A stretch of 64,000 nucleotides of DNA from Panagrolaimus kolymaensis (Eukaryota; Nematoda; Chromadorea; Rhabditida; Panagrolaimidae). Shown here one piece after another: positions 1-12,700 of the stretch (position 1 is its first letter; each line of letters opens with the position of its first letter). The stretch lies in NCBI GenBank assembly GCA_028622995.1, contig JAJQJQ010000041.1:186001-250000 (forward strand). The letters are read 5' to 3'. The position numbers were made by a program, and so were the translations under genes. The notes under the pieces are model-generated. The model was not told the origin of the DNA. It saw nothing but the letters and a program-made list of their open reading frames with translations, and made no database searches.

Positions 1-1509
1 AAAGGTAAATGGAAAAATGATGGAACAAATAAAAATACAAAAAATATTCAAGAAGCTATGGAACTTTATAAAGTGAGGAAATTTTTTAGGTTTAACTAAT
101 CTAAAAAATATTTGCATACTTTTTAGAATTTATCTATCAGCATTTTGGAACATCGACACAAAATTGAAGACGACAATCAAAAATATTCGCAGCCTTTAGA
201 AATTAAGAAAATAATTAAACATGAACCAGAGATCATTGAATTAAGCGACGACGAAGAACCTGAACCTGAAAAGAAAATAAAACTTGAGCCTTCCGAGCCG
301 ACTTCAAAAAAATTAAAACTCGAATTAGAACCTACAAGTTCGATAACGGAAGGATGTCAAAGTGAAAAAATTTCAGAAGAAACTAAAAAATATCCATTTG
401 TAATAACAATTCGACCAAAATATACTATCATACCAAAAAGTTAATTTTTACCTAAAATTTTTCTTGTACATTCCATTCTGAAACCCCAACTCTAAAATTC
501 TATAATTAATAGTTAATTAATTTTTTTAGTTTCATGTTTAACCTACGAAACTGGCGTCAAAGTGGGTTATAGCGATGCAGGAAAAAAACCAATTTTAATA
601 GTTTATGATCCAAAATTGGGTGAAAATGTTTATACTTTTCGTTGCATGATTAAAGGAAGTTATCGATGCTCTTCATGTGGACTTTTAAATGTTCATAGAT
701 ATGCAAAACTTTATAAAGGAATATTGTATTCGAATATTCACGAATGCAAAGGAAAACCTAAGTTCGTCGTTGAACAAGAACAGAGACTTCGAGCCAATAG
801 ATTTGGACATCAAAAACTTCCAAGTTTAATTGAGGTAAGTAAAAATATTTTTTTTGTTAAAATATTTCTCGAAATTTATTCAGTTTTAAAATATTTAAAT
901 TTCAAATCAAAGCGAAAGTTTGCATATTTTTTCTTTCATTCATAAATTTTTTTCGGGATATTGCTTATTTTTTTACTCTAAAGATTTTTATTTTTTTGCA
1001 ATAATTTTCTCATAATTATTTGTTCTTATTTTTTTTAGTTATCTTCAAATGAAGATCCTCGACCATATCCAGCTTTGCCGAAGCAACGTCCAGTGACACG
1101 CCCATCAAATCCAAATTTTTGGGAAGACCTCGTTGAATATCCCGATTATGAAGAATGCCTGACAAGTCGCCCTGGATATACAGGTTATGTAACCATCGAT
1201 AATATAAACCCAAATATTTGTTATGAGTATGTTCCTTCATCGAGGGGAAGTTTTCGATGTTCCTCGTGTTTGAGACTAAAAAAACATACAATTGCAAAAG
1301 TTGATTTTTCTGTGAGTTTTTTATCGTACAACAATTTTTTGAACTCAGTTAAAATTTGCTTTTTTGAATTTTAGAGAAATATTCTCCAATCCGCTGCTCA
1401 TATTTGCCATGGAATATCAAAAATTGAAATGGAAGCCTTTCAAGCAACGAGAAGAGCAGCAACCTCGCTAAATCATATTTCATTTTCAACTGATGATTTT
1501 GAATTATGA
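1..1509 (+). CDS. Partial gene with two C-x2-C...H-x-C modules (3' part)
   Basis: Exons inferred at 1-72 (partial), 127-439, 530-834, 1039-1311 and 1375-1509; joined they give 365 codons plus TGA with no stop and correct phase at each GT-AG junction. The N-terminal visible part is acidic and lysine rich (runs such as ELSDDEEPEPEKKIKLEP), as in nuclear proteins. Two copies of a module follow: (Y/F)RCSSC, five residues later H, then about 20 residues later H-x-C-x-G. The spacing suggests zinc binding, possibly a FLYWCH/BED-like nucleic-acid-binding finger, but I do not recognise the family. The second module is split by the last intron. AATAAA at 1581 is a plausible poly(A) signal. The 5' end lies outside the window. 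The first junction (72 to 127) is the least certain; acceptor 141 would also splice but changes the upstream frame. Confidence 0.7.
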
Positions 1510-3959
1510 CTTTCTTTCTTTTGGGTTTTATTTTGCTTTGTTTTCCACGGGTTTTCTTCTGTTTTAGTTTAAAAAAGGAAAATAAATGTATTATATAATA
1601 AATTTTAAATACACAGTTTTTAATTTAACGAAATTCCATGAGTTTGTTGATTTTTTCAGTTTATTTTTTTAGTTTAAAAAACATGCCCAAAATGAATTTA
1701 TTTTCAACAGTTTTTTTTTAATTTTTTTTCTTTAAATGTGTTTTCCACGCTTAGCTAGCTTCGTTCCACAGTTTTTAAAAATATTCTCATTCGTTTGAAA
1801 CGATATTTCTCGAAGTTGAATTAAAAAAATCAAAAAAGCTGAATACAACACAGTTTTTATGAATAAATTTAAATTTTGATAAATCTTTACACAGTTTTAA
1901 GTTTTATTTAAAAAAAATCCATTATTTTATTGATTTCTATGGTTTGAACAAATCAATTATTTTGTGGAACTAAAAATGAAAACAGTTATAAAAAATTTGA
2001 ATTTTTAAGAAATAATTGTTTACTGAAAAATTATTCAAAGCTATGGAACAGTTAATTTTACACAAATTTTTGCATCGAAATGTTGCGGGTTTTTTAATGT
2101 AAATAATAAATGACAGTTAATTTTACTTTCTTACATCAGTCATCGTGTATTTCAGTTATAATTTTCTTCTTCTTCTAAGAGCTTGAATTGGATTTATGTA
2201 TTCATCGCTGCAGTTAAAATCTTTATTATATTAACAAAAATTTTCAACAGCGAAACACAGTTTTTTTTCCTACCATGATTCATCATGAATTTACCAAACG
2301 GAAAACAGTTTCAAAAAAATACTTTTATAAATAACAAACATATTTGAAATAAAGAATGTAATAAAATTTTAACTCATCCATGATTGTAAAGTATCAGTTA
2401 AATTTATTTTTTTCTTTCAAAAAGTTATCTGTTGCAAAATACTTCAAATGTATTTTTGATACTTAAAATTTTCAAATCTTTGGTTGATGACAGTTTAATT
2501 TTTCTTTTTTTTAAATTTTATTTTTATAATTCTTTTTGTTGATGCACAGTTTTAATATTCTATCATCATCGTGATATTTTGGGGGTTTTTTTTAGTTTCA
2601 TTTCGTATGTATAAAACCTTTATTACAGTTTAAAATATTAAAGCATTATTAAGCTAATCCAGAATATTTATGTTCGATGTGTCTAATTATATTTGTAAGT
2701 ACTTATCTTGATTGTGTTTATGTGTATTACAAAATTTCAGTTTAATAATAATCAAGTACAGTTAATTTTTTTTCAACATTTTTTTATAAGATTCTTGAAG
2801 CCTTCAAAGAGTGACATTGTTCTGAAATATCTTTATGCTCAGTTTTTTTATTATATTTTATAAAATATGTATTCCTAGTTTTTAAAGATTTGGACAGTTT
2901 ATTTTTTTGTGGAAAAAAACATGTCCCAAAGCAAATACTTTGCACAGTTTTTATTGAATGAAAACTTTTTTTTCCTGCCAACAGTTTTTAAAGATATCTT
3001 ACTGGTTTTAAACGATCAAGTAAAAAAAAAAAATAGCTGACGCTACAGATAGATAGCTAAGGCGAATTAAGAAATTTTAATAAACAAAAAAATTAAAGAA
3101 AATGGTTTTACAGTTTTTTTTGAATAAATTTAAATTTAATAGAGAACAAACATGACAAACAGTTTTTTATGCTTCATAACATTATATTAATATTTATGAT
3201 TTTATTGTTTTTATAAACCTTTGTTTAATATATTCTCAAATAAAAAAATTAGTTACAGTTTTCGCTTGGTATTCATGGCTTCCAGTTTATTTTGTTTATA
3301 TATTGAAGATTATTTTCCAACTTCGCGGGAAAAGATTATGCAGTTTTTATATATTCCTCTTCATTATCAGTTTTAAAATTCAAAAATCTCGATTAAGTTT
3401 TTACTTTTTTGAATACCCATACACAACCCAAAAGGCAGTTAACGAAAATATAATTTTAATTTGAATAAATTGTCAGTTATTATAAATTATGCAATCCATC
3501 AAAGAAAGCCCTCGTCTCAGTTTAAATAATAAAACAATAATAGAAATATAAAAAAAATCGATAAATATATTTTCCATTTCCACAGAAGATGTCGTTTCTC
3601 TTACTTGATCATAAAGCTGTTTAGCATAAACATATTTTTTTCGTTGACTCATAAATCCTTCCTTTATGATCACAACTGTGCAGTTTTAATTTAATTTCCC
3701 TACTTCTTTATACAGTTTTAAAAAATATGCACAAATAATCCCTTATTTACCCAAAAAAATGAATAAATAGAGAAGCTCACACAATGAATCACCGCCAAAT
3801 AAAAAAATCAACAATAAAAAAGAAATTATGATGTCAATGAACGCAATCAACTTTTTTGCTCTTTCAGAGTCAAGAAGAAAAAAACTTAAGGTTTTTGTAG
3901 TTTTCTTCAAACAAAAATAAATAAATTGACGAATCATCGGCTGCTTTTTTTGCGGGGTA

Positions 3960-4425
3960 AAAAAAATCTTATGGTTTATGTCCCAAAATTTTTTTTTTGT
4001 TTTTCCATAGATCCCTCTCGATCATTGTTGCTCTTATTTATTTTCCAAACATAACATCATTGTTGCTTGGCTATGTTTGAGGTAAATGTTTCACTTGAGT
4101 AAACATTGGCAGCAACAGCAGCAGCGGCAAGTTCTTTTTTGAAAAAAAGTATAAAACAAATTTTGATTTTAAAGAAAATTTGTGCAAAAAAATGATAGTT
4201 AAATAATGTATAGCTTTTTATCCCCAGATTTTTTGTTTAAAGAAAAAAAGATTAAATTTAGAAACTTCAAAAACATATTTTTTTTTACTCAGTTTTTATC
4301 CATAGTTTTTTTTATAAATTTTCTGCTGTATTTGACCTTTATTTTTTATCGGAAATTTTTTTTAACTTTTTTTAAACAAAATTCCCATTGATTCAGTTTT
4401 TAGCTAAAAATTAATTTTTAAAAAA
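3960..4425 (+). promoter_or_regulatory. Probable 5' region of the receptor-like gene
   Basis: Stretch directly upstream of the first ATG at 4426. It is motif-free until just before the ATG and more mixed in composition than the array around it, including a short CAG/CGG-type run near 4110-4130. Promoter identity is inferred only from position. No TATA or trans-splice site is assigned. Confidence 0.3.
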
Positions 4426-7399
4426 ATGAATTCCTCAAGCCATCACCCATCAACCTCCAAATTATCCAATAATAATTCCCATATTTCACTTGATACTTTT
4501 CCAAATTCTGATGAAATCGACAAAGATAAAGATGATGTGTCTTTGAATGAAAACAAAAAAATTCGAAATTCAATTTGGGGGCATTTTTATTATTTTTCTT
4601 TTATTACTTTGCAATTAATTCCAATAAAAAACAAAGAAGAAATTTCATCCTTGAAAATGTTATTTTTTTATTTACCAAATATAATTTCGGGAATAATACT
4701 TTTGGCTCGAACTATTTATATGTTTATTAAAATGGTTGGTGCAATTTCTTTGACTGAGAATTGGGCCTACTCAAATTGTTTATTTTTCTTTGCATTGCAT
4801 GGATTTGTGGCTTCACTTTTATTGGCTCTCTTCAAATCCCAAGATTATTTTGATACCACTGTGAAAATGTTAAAAGTTGCTACAAGAAATAATGTAAGTT
4901 CTACCTTCCTTTTTAAATAAATGCAGTTTTTATTAAAAAAAGAATATTAAAAATGTTGCTCGATAAATTCGATGTTAAGGTTTAAATATTATTTAAGCAA
5001 AACTTTGCTTTGAATTACAAAAACTAAAGTTTTTTTTAAAAAGTCTTTGAAAAAAAGTTCATATCTCAGTTTTTTTTAATTCCAAAAATGGTTGAAGTAA
5101 ATAAAAGAAATTTCTTGTTTTAAAAAGGTTTAGAGGTGCACTACCAAAAAGCCTAAATATTGAAGCTCAGTTTTATTTTCAATATAGTCGTGTAAACTCC
5201 TTTTTTTTGACGCCAGAAGCCAGATGGCATCCGCTTTCAGTTTTATATAATTATTATTAAAAAATCTTATTAGTATAATACAGTTTTTTAACCTCAAAAA
5301 AGAGACTTTTAAATACAAAAATAATCCATCAAAGAATTTGTTGTTTCAGTTTTCAATGAAAATGTCGATGTGTAAAGTAAATACAATTCAATTATTTATA
5401 TTTTCATTATTTTTAATTTTAACTATGGCTTTTTATTGCGCTGAAAATATTATTTTATATTCACATTTGGTAGTTCAATTACGGGAAATGGGAATACCTA
5501 AAAATGAAACACAAGAATTCAGGTGAGCCAAGAAGGATCAAGATACAGTTTTTTTATACCAAAAAACTTGGTTTATTTATGGAATTTGTAAAACTATTTA
5601 ATTAATCTTTGGGCTTTTTAACGTCCTGCGTACACAACCTGAAGCAGTTTTTCTAAAAATAAGAAAGTAGAAGCCGCCAGTTTAAAAGAAAAATTTCAAC
5701 TTCTTTTATTCCTCAGTTTCTTGTTTGCATAAAAAATTATATTTTTATAAATTTTCAGTTAATTCCCAAATTTAAGAAATCAAAACATTTAAATTTAAAG
5801 TTTTATTAATTTATTTTTTATTTTTAGAAGCTCAATGTTTGGCACTCAAAAGCTTTTTGTGTTGGATATAATTCAAATTATTTGGGGCGCATATTTATCT
5901 GTTATTTGTCTATCCATTTATTTATGCTCAAATCGAGCCCTTTGCACAGAATACGAACATTTTTTGAAAACCATTAAAATTAAAATTGAAAATAAATCTC
6001 TTCAGGTTTGTGAGTACACTCACCTCAGTGGTTCGAAATGCAGTTTAAAATTAAAATAATTTTTTATAGAAACTCGAATCCATTGAAGATATTGAAGCCC
6101 AATTAATAGATTTCCTTAAACTTGCAAAATTTATTTCCGATAATGCTTTGGCCATTTTATCCATAACTTTTACGAATGGAATCGTAATAAATATTGTCGC
6201 TGAATTTTGTTTGATTTCTTTCGGAGATTATTTGAGTCTTGGAAAAATTACTTTCATTCTTTGGACAGTTTTATCCGCCATGATGATGATTATTTCTGTT
6301 GATAAACCTTCAATATTCACATCATTGGTAAGTTACCGTTCACAACAGTTTTTATGAAAAAATATATTTTTAAATTTGAATAAATTCAACCCAGTTTAGT
6401 TGCTAAAAATTAATTGCCACCGAAAATGGTGTTTTAAAACAGTTAACAAAAAAGAAAATTCTTTTTTAAAAAATTTCCATTCCTGATGCAGTTTAATAAA
6501 AGGGTTAATTAAAATAACCCAAAACTATTGTGAAATTTCAGTTTTATTTTTATTTTTTTATTAAAAGGGGGAATTTTCAAAGCCCCGATGAATCATTTTT
6601 TAAAAATTATTTTTCTGAACCATCTCAAGCTTTCAATAAACCAGCTTTTAATAGAGAACAGTTTTGAATCATAAAAAAAATTATTTAAAAAGCAGTTAAA
6701 GTTCCTTTTCTTTATTAAAAAATGTTCCAATTTAATATTGCTCTTACCTCTTGATTATCAGTTTTTTAACCTTTGAATCAACGTTCCAAGAATTTCTTTT
6801 TATTTTGTGCAGAAAAAAATAAATAAAATTTATTAGAAAAACTTTTGTTTAAAAAAATAAAGATATTATATCTATATGGCAGTTTTTTTTCATAAGCTTT
6901 AGAACCCCAGAAAACTTCTTTAAATATCAAAACATCAAAGTTTCAATGAAAACTTACAATCGAAAATTCCGCCTAAAACGCTCAGAGCCATTTTTTTAAA
7001 ATATTACTAATTAAATGAAGCTACCGTGAGACATTGAAAGCCTGCTTCAGCTCATCGTCTGTATAATCAAATGATTCACAATAAAATAGGGAAATATTTC
7101 AAATTATTTAAAGAATCACTTTAAAAAAAACCCTTCTAAATCTTGGAAGTTTTTAGATGAATGAAACGATTGACACAATTTATTTGGATCATGGAATTTG
7201 GCGTGAATGTCCCGATAACAACGTGAAACAAGTGGCTCGAAATATTGTGGATCGACTTCATAATTTTAATTATTGCGCAAAGGGAGTTAGTTCGGCCAAA
7301 GCCGGAGTGATGGGCTTCAATTTAATTTTCATTTTCCTTCCTTTTATTTCTGCCATTCTCTCTGCTTACAAAGTTCTTCCAAGTTATATTCATCATTAA
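4426..7399 (+). CDS. Multi-pass membrane receptor-like protein (gustatory/serpentine receptor type)
   Basis: Five exons, 4426-4893, 5350-5522, 5828-6005, 6070-6327 and 7157-7399, join at GT-AG sites in phase to 439 codons plus TAA. The ATG at 4426 opens a hydrophilic Ser/Asn/Asp-rich cytoplasmic-type N terminus of about 45 residues. About seven to eight hydrophobic segments follow: two or three in exon 1 (for example around LPNIISGIILLARTIYMF), one in exon 2, one in exon 3, two in exon 4 and one near the C terminus. Length and layout fit the Gr/Srr-like nematode chemoreceptors, which have a cytoplasmic N terminus. I see no diagnostic signature, so ligand and exact family are unknown. The introns carry the CAGTTT array in the same orientation as the gene. 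Exon 4 has a damaged copy near 9.7 kb. Confidence 0.65.
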
Positions 7400-8034
7400 A
7401 TCATGCTGGTGCAAATGTATACAGTTTTAAATGCCATTATTTATTTGTCCACCATATTTTATATGTATATTTCAGTTTTATCAGTTTATAAATAACCACC
7501 AAGCAAGGTTGAGACGACAGTTTACTTTTTATGAAATTTTTTTAAATGCTACCATAAAAAATAACAAATATTTTTCCTTCTAAGTTGATTTTTAACAGTT
7601 TTAAAATTTTTAAGTAAAAAAATAATCATGATTGCTATAATTTATGTAAATCAATTCATCACAGTTTTTTTTTGATATTATTTAATCAAAAGATGTTAAA
7701 TATTTTCATACTTTATCATTTTATTCTTTCCAGTTTAAAAAAAGTTGAAAATGTAACAGAATAATTGCAATTTTATTTTTAATTAAAGCTTTCAAATAAA
7801 ACTTTTTCTTTTATCAATTTATTTTTAAATATATCCAGTTTTTTTTAGCATAAATAAAAGGAATTGATGGTTGCCTAATCAAGATCGTGACAAGTTAAAA
7901 TTTTATTATTTTTTTTTTTGCTTTTAGACTTCCATGTTTTTATTTTCTAATAAAAAAATATCGACTGTAAAGTTTTTTCTTACAAAATTATTCAAACGAA
8001 AAATAAAAAATAATAAAGGAATAAAAAAATATCA

Positions 8035-8200
8035 ATCAAAAAGCCCTTTCACTTTATTTTTATCGTTTCTTTCCTTTTCCAGAATTTTTTGGAATTTCTA
8101 ATGCTTTCAGCGTCCGACCTTTTGTATTTTTTCATTTTTTAAATTTATTCCATGGAAAATGATGTTTTTTTTCCATTGTTGTTACTTGTTTGTTTTGAAT
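8035..8200. repeat. Conserved motif-free island, copy A
   Basis: Contains AAAAAGCCCTTTCACTTT, then CTAATGCTTT, GTCCGACCTTTTGTATTTT and TTTAAATTTATTCCATGGAAAA in order. The same blocks recur in order near 11045-11175. It lies in a stretch without any CAGTTT (about 7850-8330), downstream of the receptor-like gene. Function unknown; regulatory DNA or the remnant of a 3' exon are possible. Confidence 0.55.
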
Positions 8201-9619
8201 GTAAATTTATTTTTCAAACGATTTTTTTTAAATAAATAAATTTTAAAAATTCCGTTACTTTTCTGAGGAAATTGGTTTTTATACAAAAGGGTTATTCTTG
8301 GGGGAAAGAAAAAAGACGTCGTAAACCAAACCGGGCAGTTTTAAAAAGAATTTTTCTAATGTTAAAAAAAATTATTTTAATCAAAAATTTATGGCTGAAA
8401 GCTCGGAAAAAAATTTGTAAATGGCAGTTTTTTATAATTGTTTTTACAATTTTAACGCGGTCCTCCTGCCCTTTCGAGTATATTTTATATAGCTCTTCTA
8501 CTGCAAATAAAAAAAATTTGAAATTGCTTTTGAAACTAATAAGTTTTAAGGAACACTTAAACTTGTTGGATTTCGCAAAGGAAAAAAGCTTCCTATCAGT
8601 TTAATTTAATAAAATCTTTTCATATAAGTGAAAGTTCTTTCCGATGCACACTATCAAATGCAACAGTTATATCTCGTTTATCCAAAAAAAGATTATTTCA
8701 TCATTTTACAGTTTATTTACAAAATTTTCACAGTTTTGTAAAAGGTTGAAAAATATTTTTCCGATTCATGGAAGTACACAAGAAAAAGTTTGTGCAGCTA
8801 TAAAAATAATTATAAATAATTCCGAATAGGGTGAAGAAAATATTTCAGACAGTTTTTATGACCTAAAATCAAGATTAATAATTATGTCAGGCACGATTTA
8901 TGGCTGCAAAAAAATAATAGTAAATTTCAATGAATTTCTCACGATCCAGTTTTTTAAATTTTTCGCATAATAGCTGAGGAGCGAGGTAAATAATACCAAA
9001 GTTTTGTTTGAGCTATACAAAAGTTATATCTTTGAAAATCAAAATCAGTTTTAATATCAAACATTTAATCGTCAATTACAGTTTTTAGAATAAAAAAATA
9101 AAAATAAAGTAATTTAAGTGGAATAAGCGAAGAAGCAGTTAATTTGTGGAACAGTTTTTTTAAAAATATTTCTTGAGCTAAAACAAGTGGCTGACTATGA
9201 AAACTCAGTTTAATTAAAAATAAAATTTTAATTTTTTTTACGATAAACAAAAGATAGCAAAATATGTAATGTTTTTGTTTAATCAAAACTATAAATTGCA
9301 GCAATAATATCCTTAGCGACAGTTTTTATTCCAAAATAAAATGGATCACAAAGTTATAAAAATCATTGCAGCTGAGAGAGTTAAACTTTAGTATTAAAAC
9401 TTGAGAACAACATTCACGTTTTTAATGCTATTTTTTGATAAATATTTTTTTTGTGTAAATTTCTCCGAAACATAAAATTAGATCGTACAATCTCTGAAGA
9501 ACCTCCAGTTTTAATAATTTATAATTACTCCTTAAAGTTGCTTACTTTTTAAATAATAAAAAAAGTATAGTTTCTTAACAATTCTAAACTTGTATTTTTT
9601 GAAGTAAATATTTTAATAC

Positions 9620-9776
9620 CACTTATCGTAATGTGCCGCAATTTATGTCGCTGAATTTTATATGCTTTCATTTGGAAATTATTTGAGTCTTGGAAAAATA
9701 AGTTTTATTCTTTGAACAGTTTTATCCGCCATGATGATGATTATTTCTGTTGATAAACCTTCAATATTCACATAAT
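9620..9776 (+). pseudogene. Broken duplicate of receptor exon 4
   Basis: Matches the 3' half of exon 4 of the receptor-like gene (6190-6327). The last 58 or so bases, from ACAGTTTTATCCGCC to TTCACAT, look identical. The reading frame is broken by TGG to TGA at the tryptophan just before that block, and by TAA near the 3' end. A donor-like GTATGT remains. The companion exons were not found, so this is a dead fragment within a larger duplicated segment (about 6.2-8.2 kb copied to about 9.6-11.2 kb). Confidence 0.8.
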
Positions 9777-12700
9777 TTGTATGTATTTTTATTATACAAT
9801 TTTTTTTATTTTTTGCCACAGTACAAAAACTTCGTCAGTTTATTTAATAACTTTTAGTACACACAATCTAAATCAAAGACAGTTAACAAAAAGTCAGCAA
9901 CACAAAGCAGTTTAGCCTTTTAATTAAAATCCCCAAAATTCTTTCTACCTTTACAAACAAACAAAATGTAATTGAAAGATACAGTTTTAAAAAATACGCA
10001 AAAAATTGGAAGATTCTAACTAAGTTTATTCAATAGTCTTAATAACCCAACGCCTACATCGTCCCAGTTTTAATATTTTTTTAAATTATTGCTCTAAAAA
10101 GCGAATTTAAAAAATTGTTTATTATTCAAGGTAATCAGTTTAAAAAAAAGATATATGTAAGGATCATAGCATTAACCGATTGAAGTTGATGCTAGTTAGC
10201 AGGATTTCATTTTTGCGGAGAACTAAATATCCGCCATTATTTGTAGAAATCAGTTTAAAAATAAAAAGAGGCTAGTTTTTTCCTATTTTCAATAAACCCG
10301 TTCAAAAAAAAAACCAATATCAAATTGAAAAGATTTTTATCTGCCTCAGTTAAATTAAAACTTATTTATATTAAATAACGTTGATGGAAATGATAATATC
10401 AAATTGTCACATTCATTGCTTTTCTCAAAATAAAGTTAATTAACCTATTTATTTTTTTATACAGTTTTTACTTTTTACTATAGATAAATGAAAGAAGGAG
10501 GCGAACAGTTTACTTTATTTATTTAAATTGTTGTCATAAAAAAACAAATATATTCCCCAAAATTTGGTAAGGAACAGTTTTAAAAAATTCATAGAAAAAT
10601 AATCATTACCTGTGATAATCAAGCCATCAATCGGTCCAGTTTTTTTTTGTATAAATTAGTTATTAAATAAAAATATATTTAATTAAATCTTATTAAGTTA
10701 CTTACATATTCCAGGACAGTTAAAAAAGGTTTTTAAAATTTGTAAAAAAAAATTGCCAAGATTCTTTTAAATAAAGTTTTTGAATTACCTTTTCGACGGT
10801 TTTATTTAAGAATTTTATTGTACAGTTTTTTGTTGAAAACTAAGAATATTATCCATAAAAGTGAAAGTTTACTCAACAAAAAGAATCCGTGAACCATGTT
10901 CACAGTTTAAAATTTTAATTTTTTGCTTTTATCTTTTCATGTTTTAATTTTCTAACAAAAAAACGTGTAATACAGTTTTATATTTCTTATCAAAAAATTT
11001 AAACAAAAAATTGTAAAAAAAAATTATGAAGAAAAAAATCAAATAAAAAAGCCCTTTCACTTTCTTTTGATTTCTTTTCATGCTTTTCATTTTTTGGAAA
11101 TACTAATGCTTTTAATGTCCGACCTTTTGTATTTTATTTTAGTTTTTAAATTTATTCCATGGAAAACGACCCTTTTTCTCATTGTTGCTTGATTTCCAAT
11201 AATACATTTTTCAAAGCAATTTTTTTAGAAAACACGAAAAAAATATATTTGAAATTCAATTACATAGTTTTCACAGAAAATCATTGTTATGCAAAAAGAA
11301 ATTTTGTTGGTGGAAATGAAAAACTCCAGCGATAACTGAAAAGCAGTTTTTTTTAAATTTGCTTTTGGACTCAGTTTTAATAAAGAAAAAATTTATATTT
11401 GAGCGTTTTTGAGAGATTCTTTTGAGACGATCTTGGCATCAATAGGCAGTTTTATGTAAGTTTTTAAGAATTTTTCCACTTAGATATGAATCGAAAAATA
11501 AATGTATGCATTGTCATCTATTATTATTTTTATATATTTATTTGGGTTTTTAATGGCGAGAAATTAATTCTCTTCAGTTTTTTTTTAATTAAAAATTATC
11601 TCTTTAGGATTGGATACTAAAAAGTTTGGCTTCAAGCTTATGTTTGAAATTTAGCTAACACCGTACAACAAGTTGCAGTTTCAAAAAGATTTTAATTCAA
11701 AAAATCTAAATTTTCTTTTCACACAAGTAAGAGTTATTTCAGTAATAAACCATTCAATGCTCATCTCCAGTTTAGAGCTTGAATAATTTCATTACAAATA
11801 TTTATCACAGTTATTTTACAAAATTAATTATAGCACCATAGTTCATTTTTCTTTCTTCAATTAATTAATTATATTTGGGTGGAAAAAAATAAATTCATTT
11901 GTCATTAGACATTTATAATTTGGGTTTTAAAAAAAAGAAATTAATTAATTAATTTTTTTTACCTTTGAGAATAAAATTAACCAAAACCGGTTGGCGGGGG
12001 TTCACTTTGGATCAATCATTTATCATGTAAAGTTCCACCTTCCTCATCTCCGTTTATATTTCTTTTAATTAGACAAATCAAAAATGATTTGAAAAAAAAA
12101 AGAAATTAAAAGTAAAAGTTTTTTCAAGGTCATTGTTCTATTAATGTTGACAGTTTAATTTGGTAATAATGTGCCTAGCCATTTTTTGAGCAAAAAAAAG
12201 AAAGTCAGTTTTATTTTTTTTATTATCAAAAAGAATCCATCTGTTGCCCAAACAAAATATGTTTTCAAGATTTTCTTTAAAAAATTTTTTTTGTTTAAAT
12301 GTTTTTTTTCTCGAATCAGTTTAAAATTAAAAATTATTTAAAGTTATTGAACCTGATTTTTTTTATGTAAAATTATAAAAGCCTTATCTTCGATTTTTGC
12401 AGTTTAATATCCAAAAGTTTTTACCTTCCCTCCTTTACTCACGGATCACGTCAGTTTTTTCTATCCTAAAATTATTTTCAAATTCTATCAATGTTTTTTC
12501 TATTTTGCTTATTTTTTCCACAAAGCAAAAATACACAGTTTTGTTTCCATTAAATAATATTTGCTATTTATGGCAACAAAAAAAAGAGAAGATAACTCAG
12601 TTTTATAAAAAGTTTGTAAAAAAACCCTTTTATTTTCACTGACGTCAGTTTATTCATCCTTTTATAAATACCTTTTTTATTTAATTAAAAATATGCCTCT

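Noticed and set aside
4206..4391. Hydrophobic frame before the receptor gene
   Set aside because: Phe-rich product of T runs; the receptor ATG at 4426 starts a better supported spliced frame.
8272..8604. 110-residue + strand open frame
   Set aside because: Phe/Lys/Ile/Leu-rich composition product spanning motif units; no ATG context, domain or splice support.
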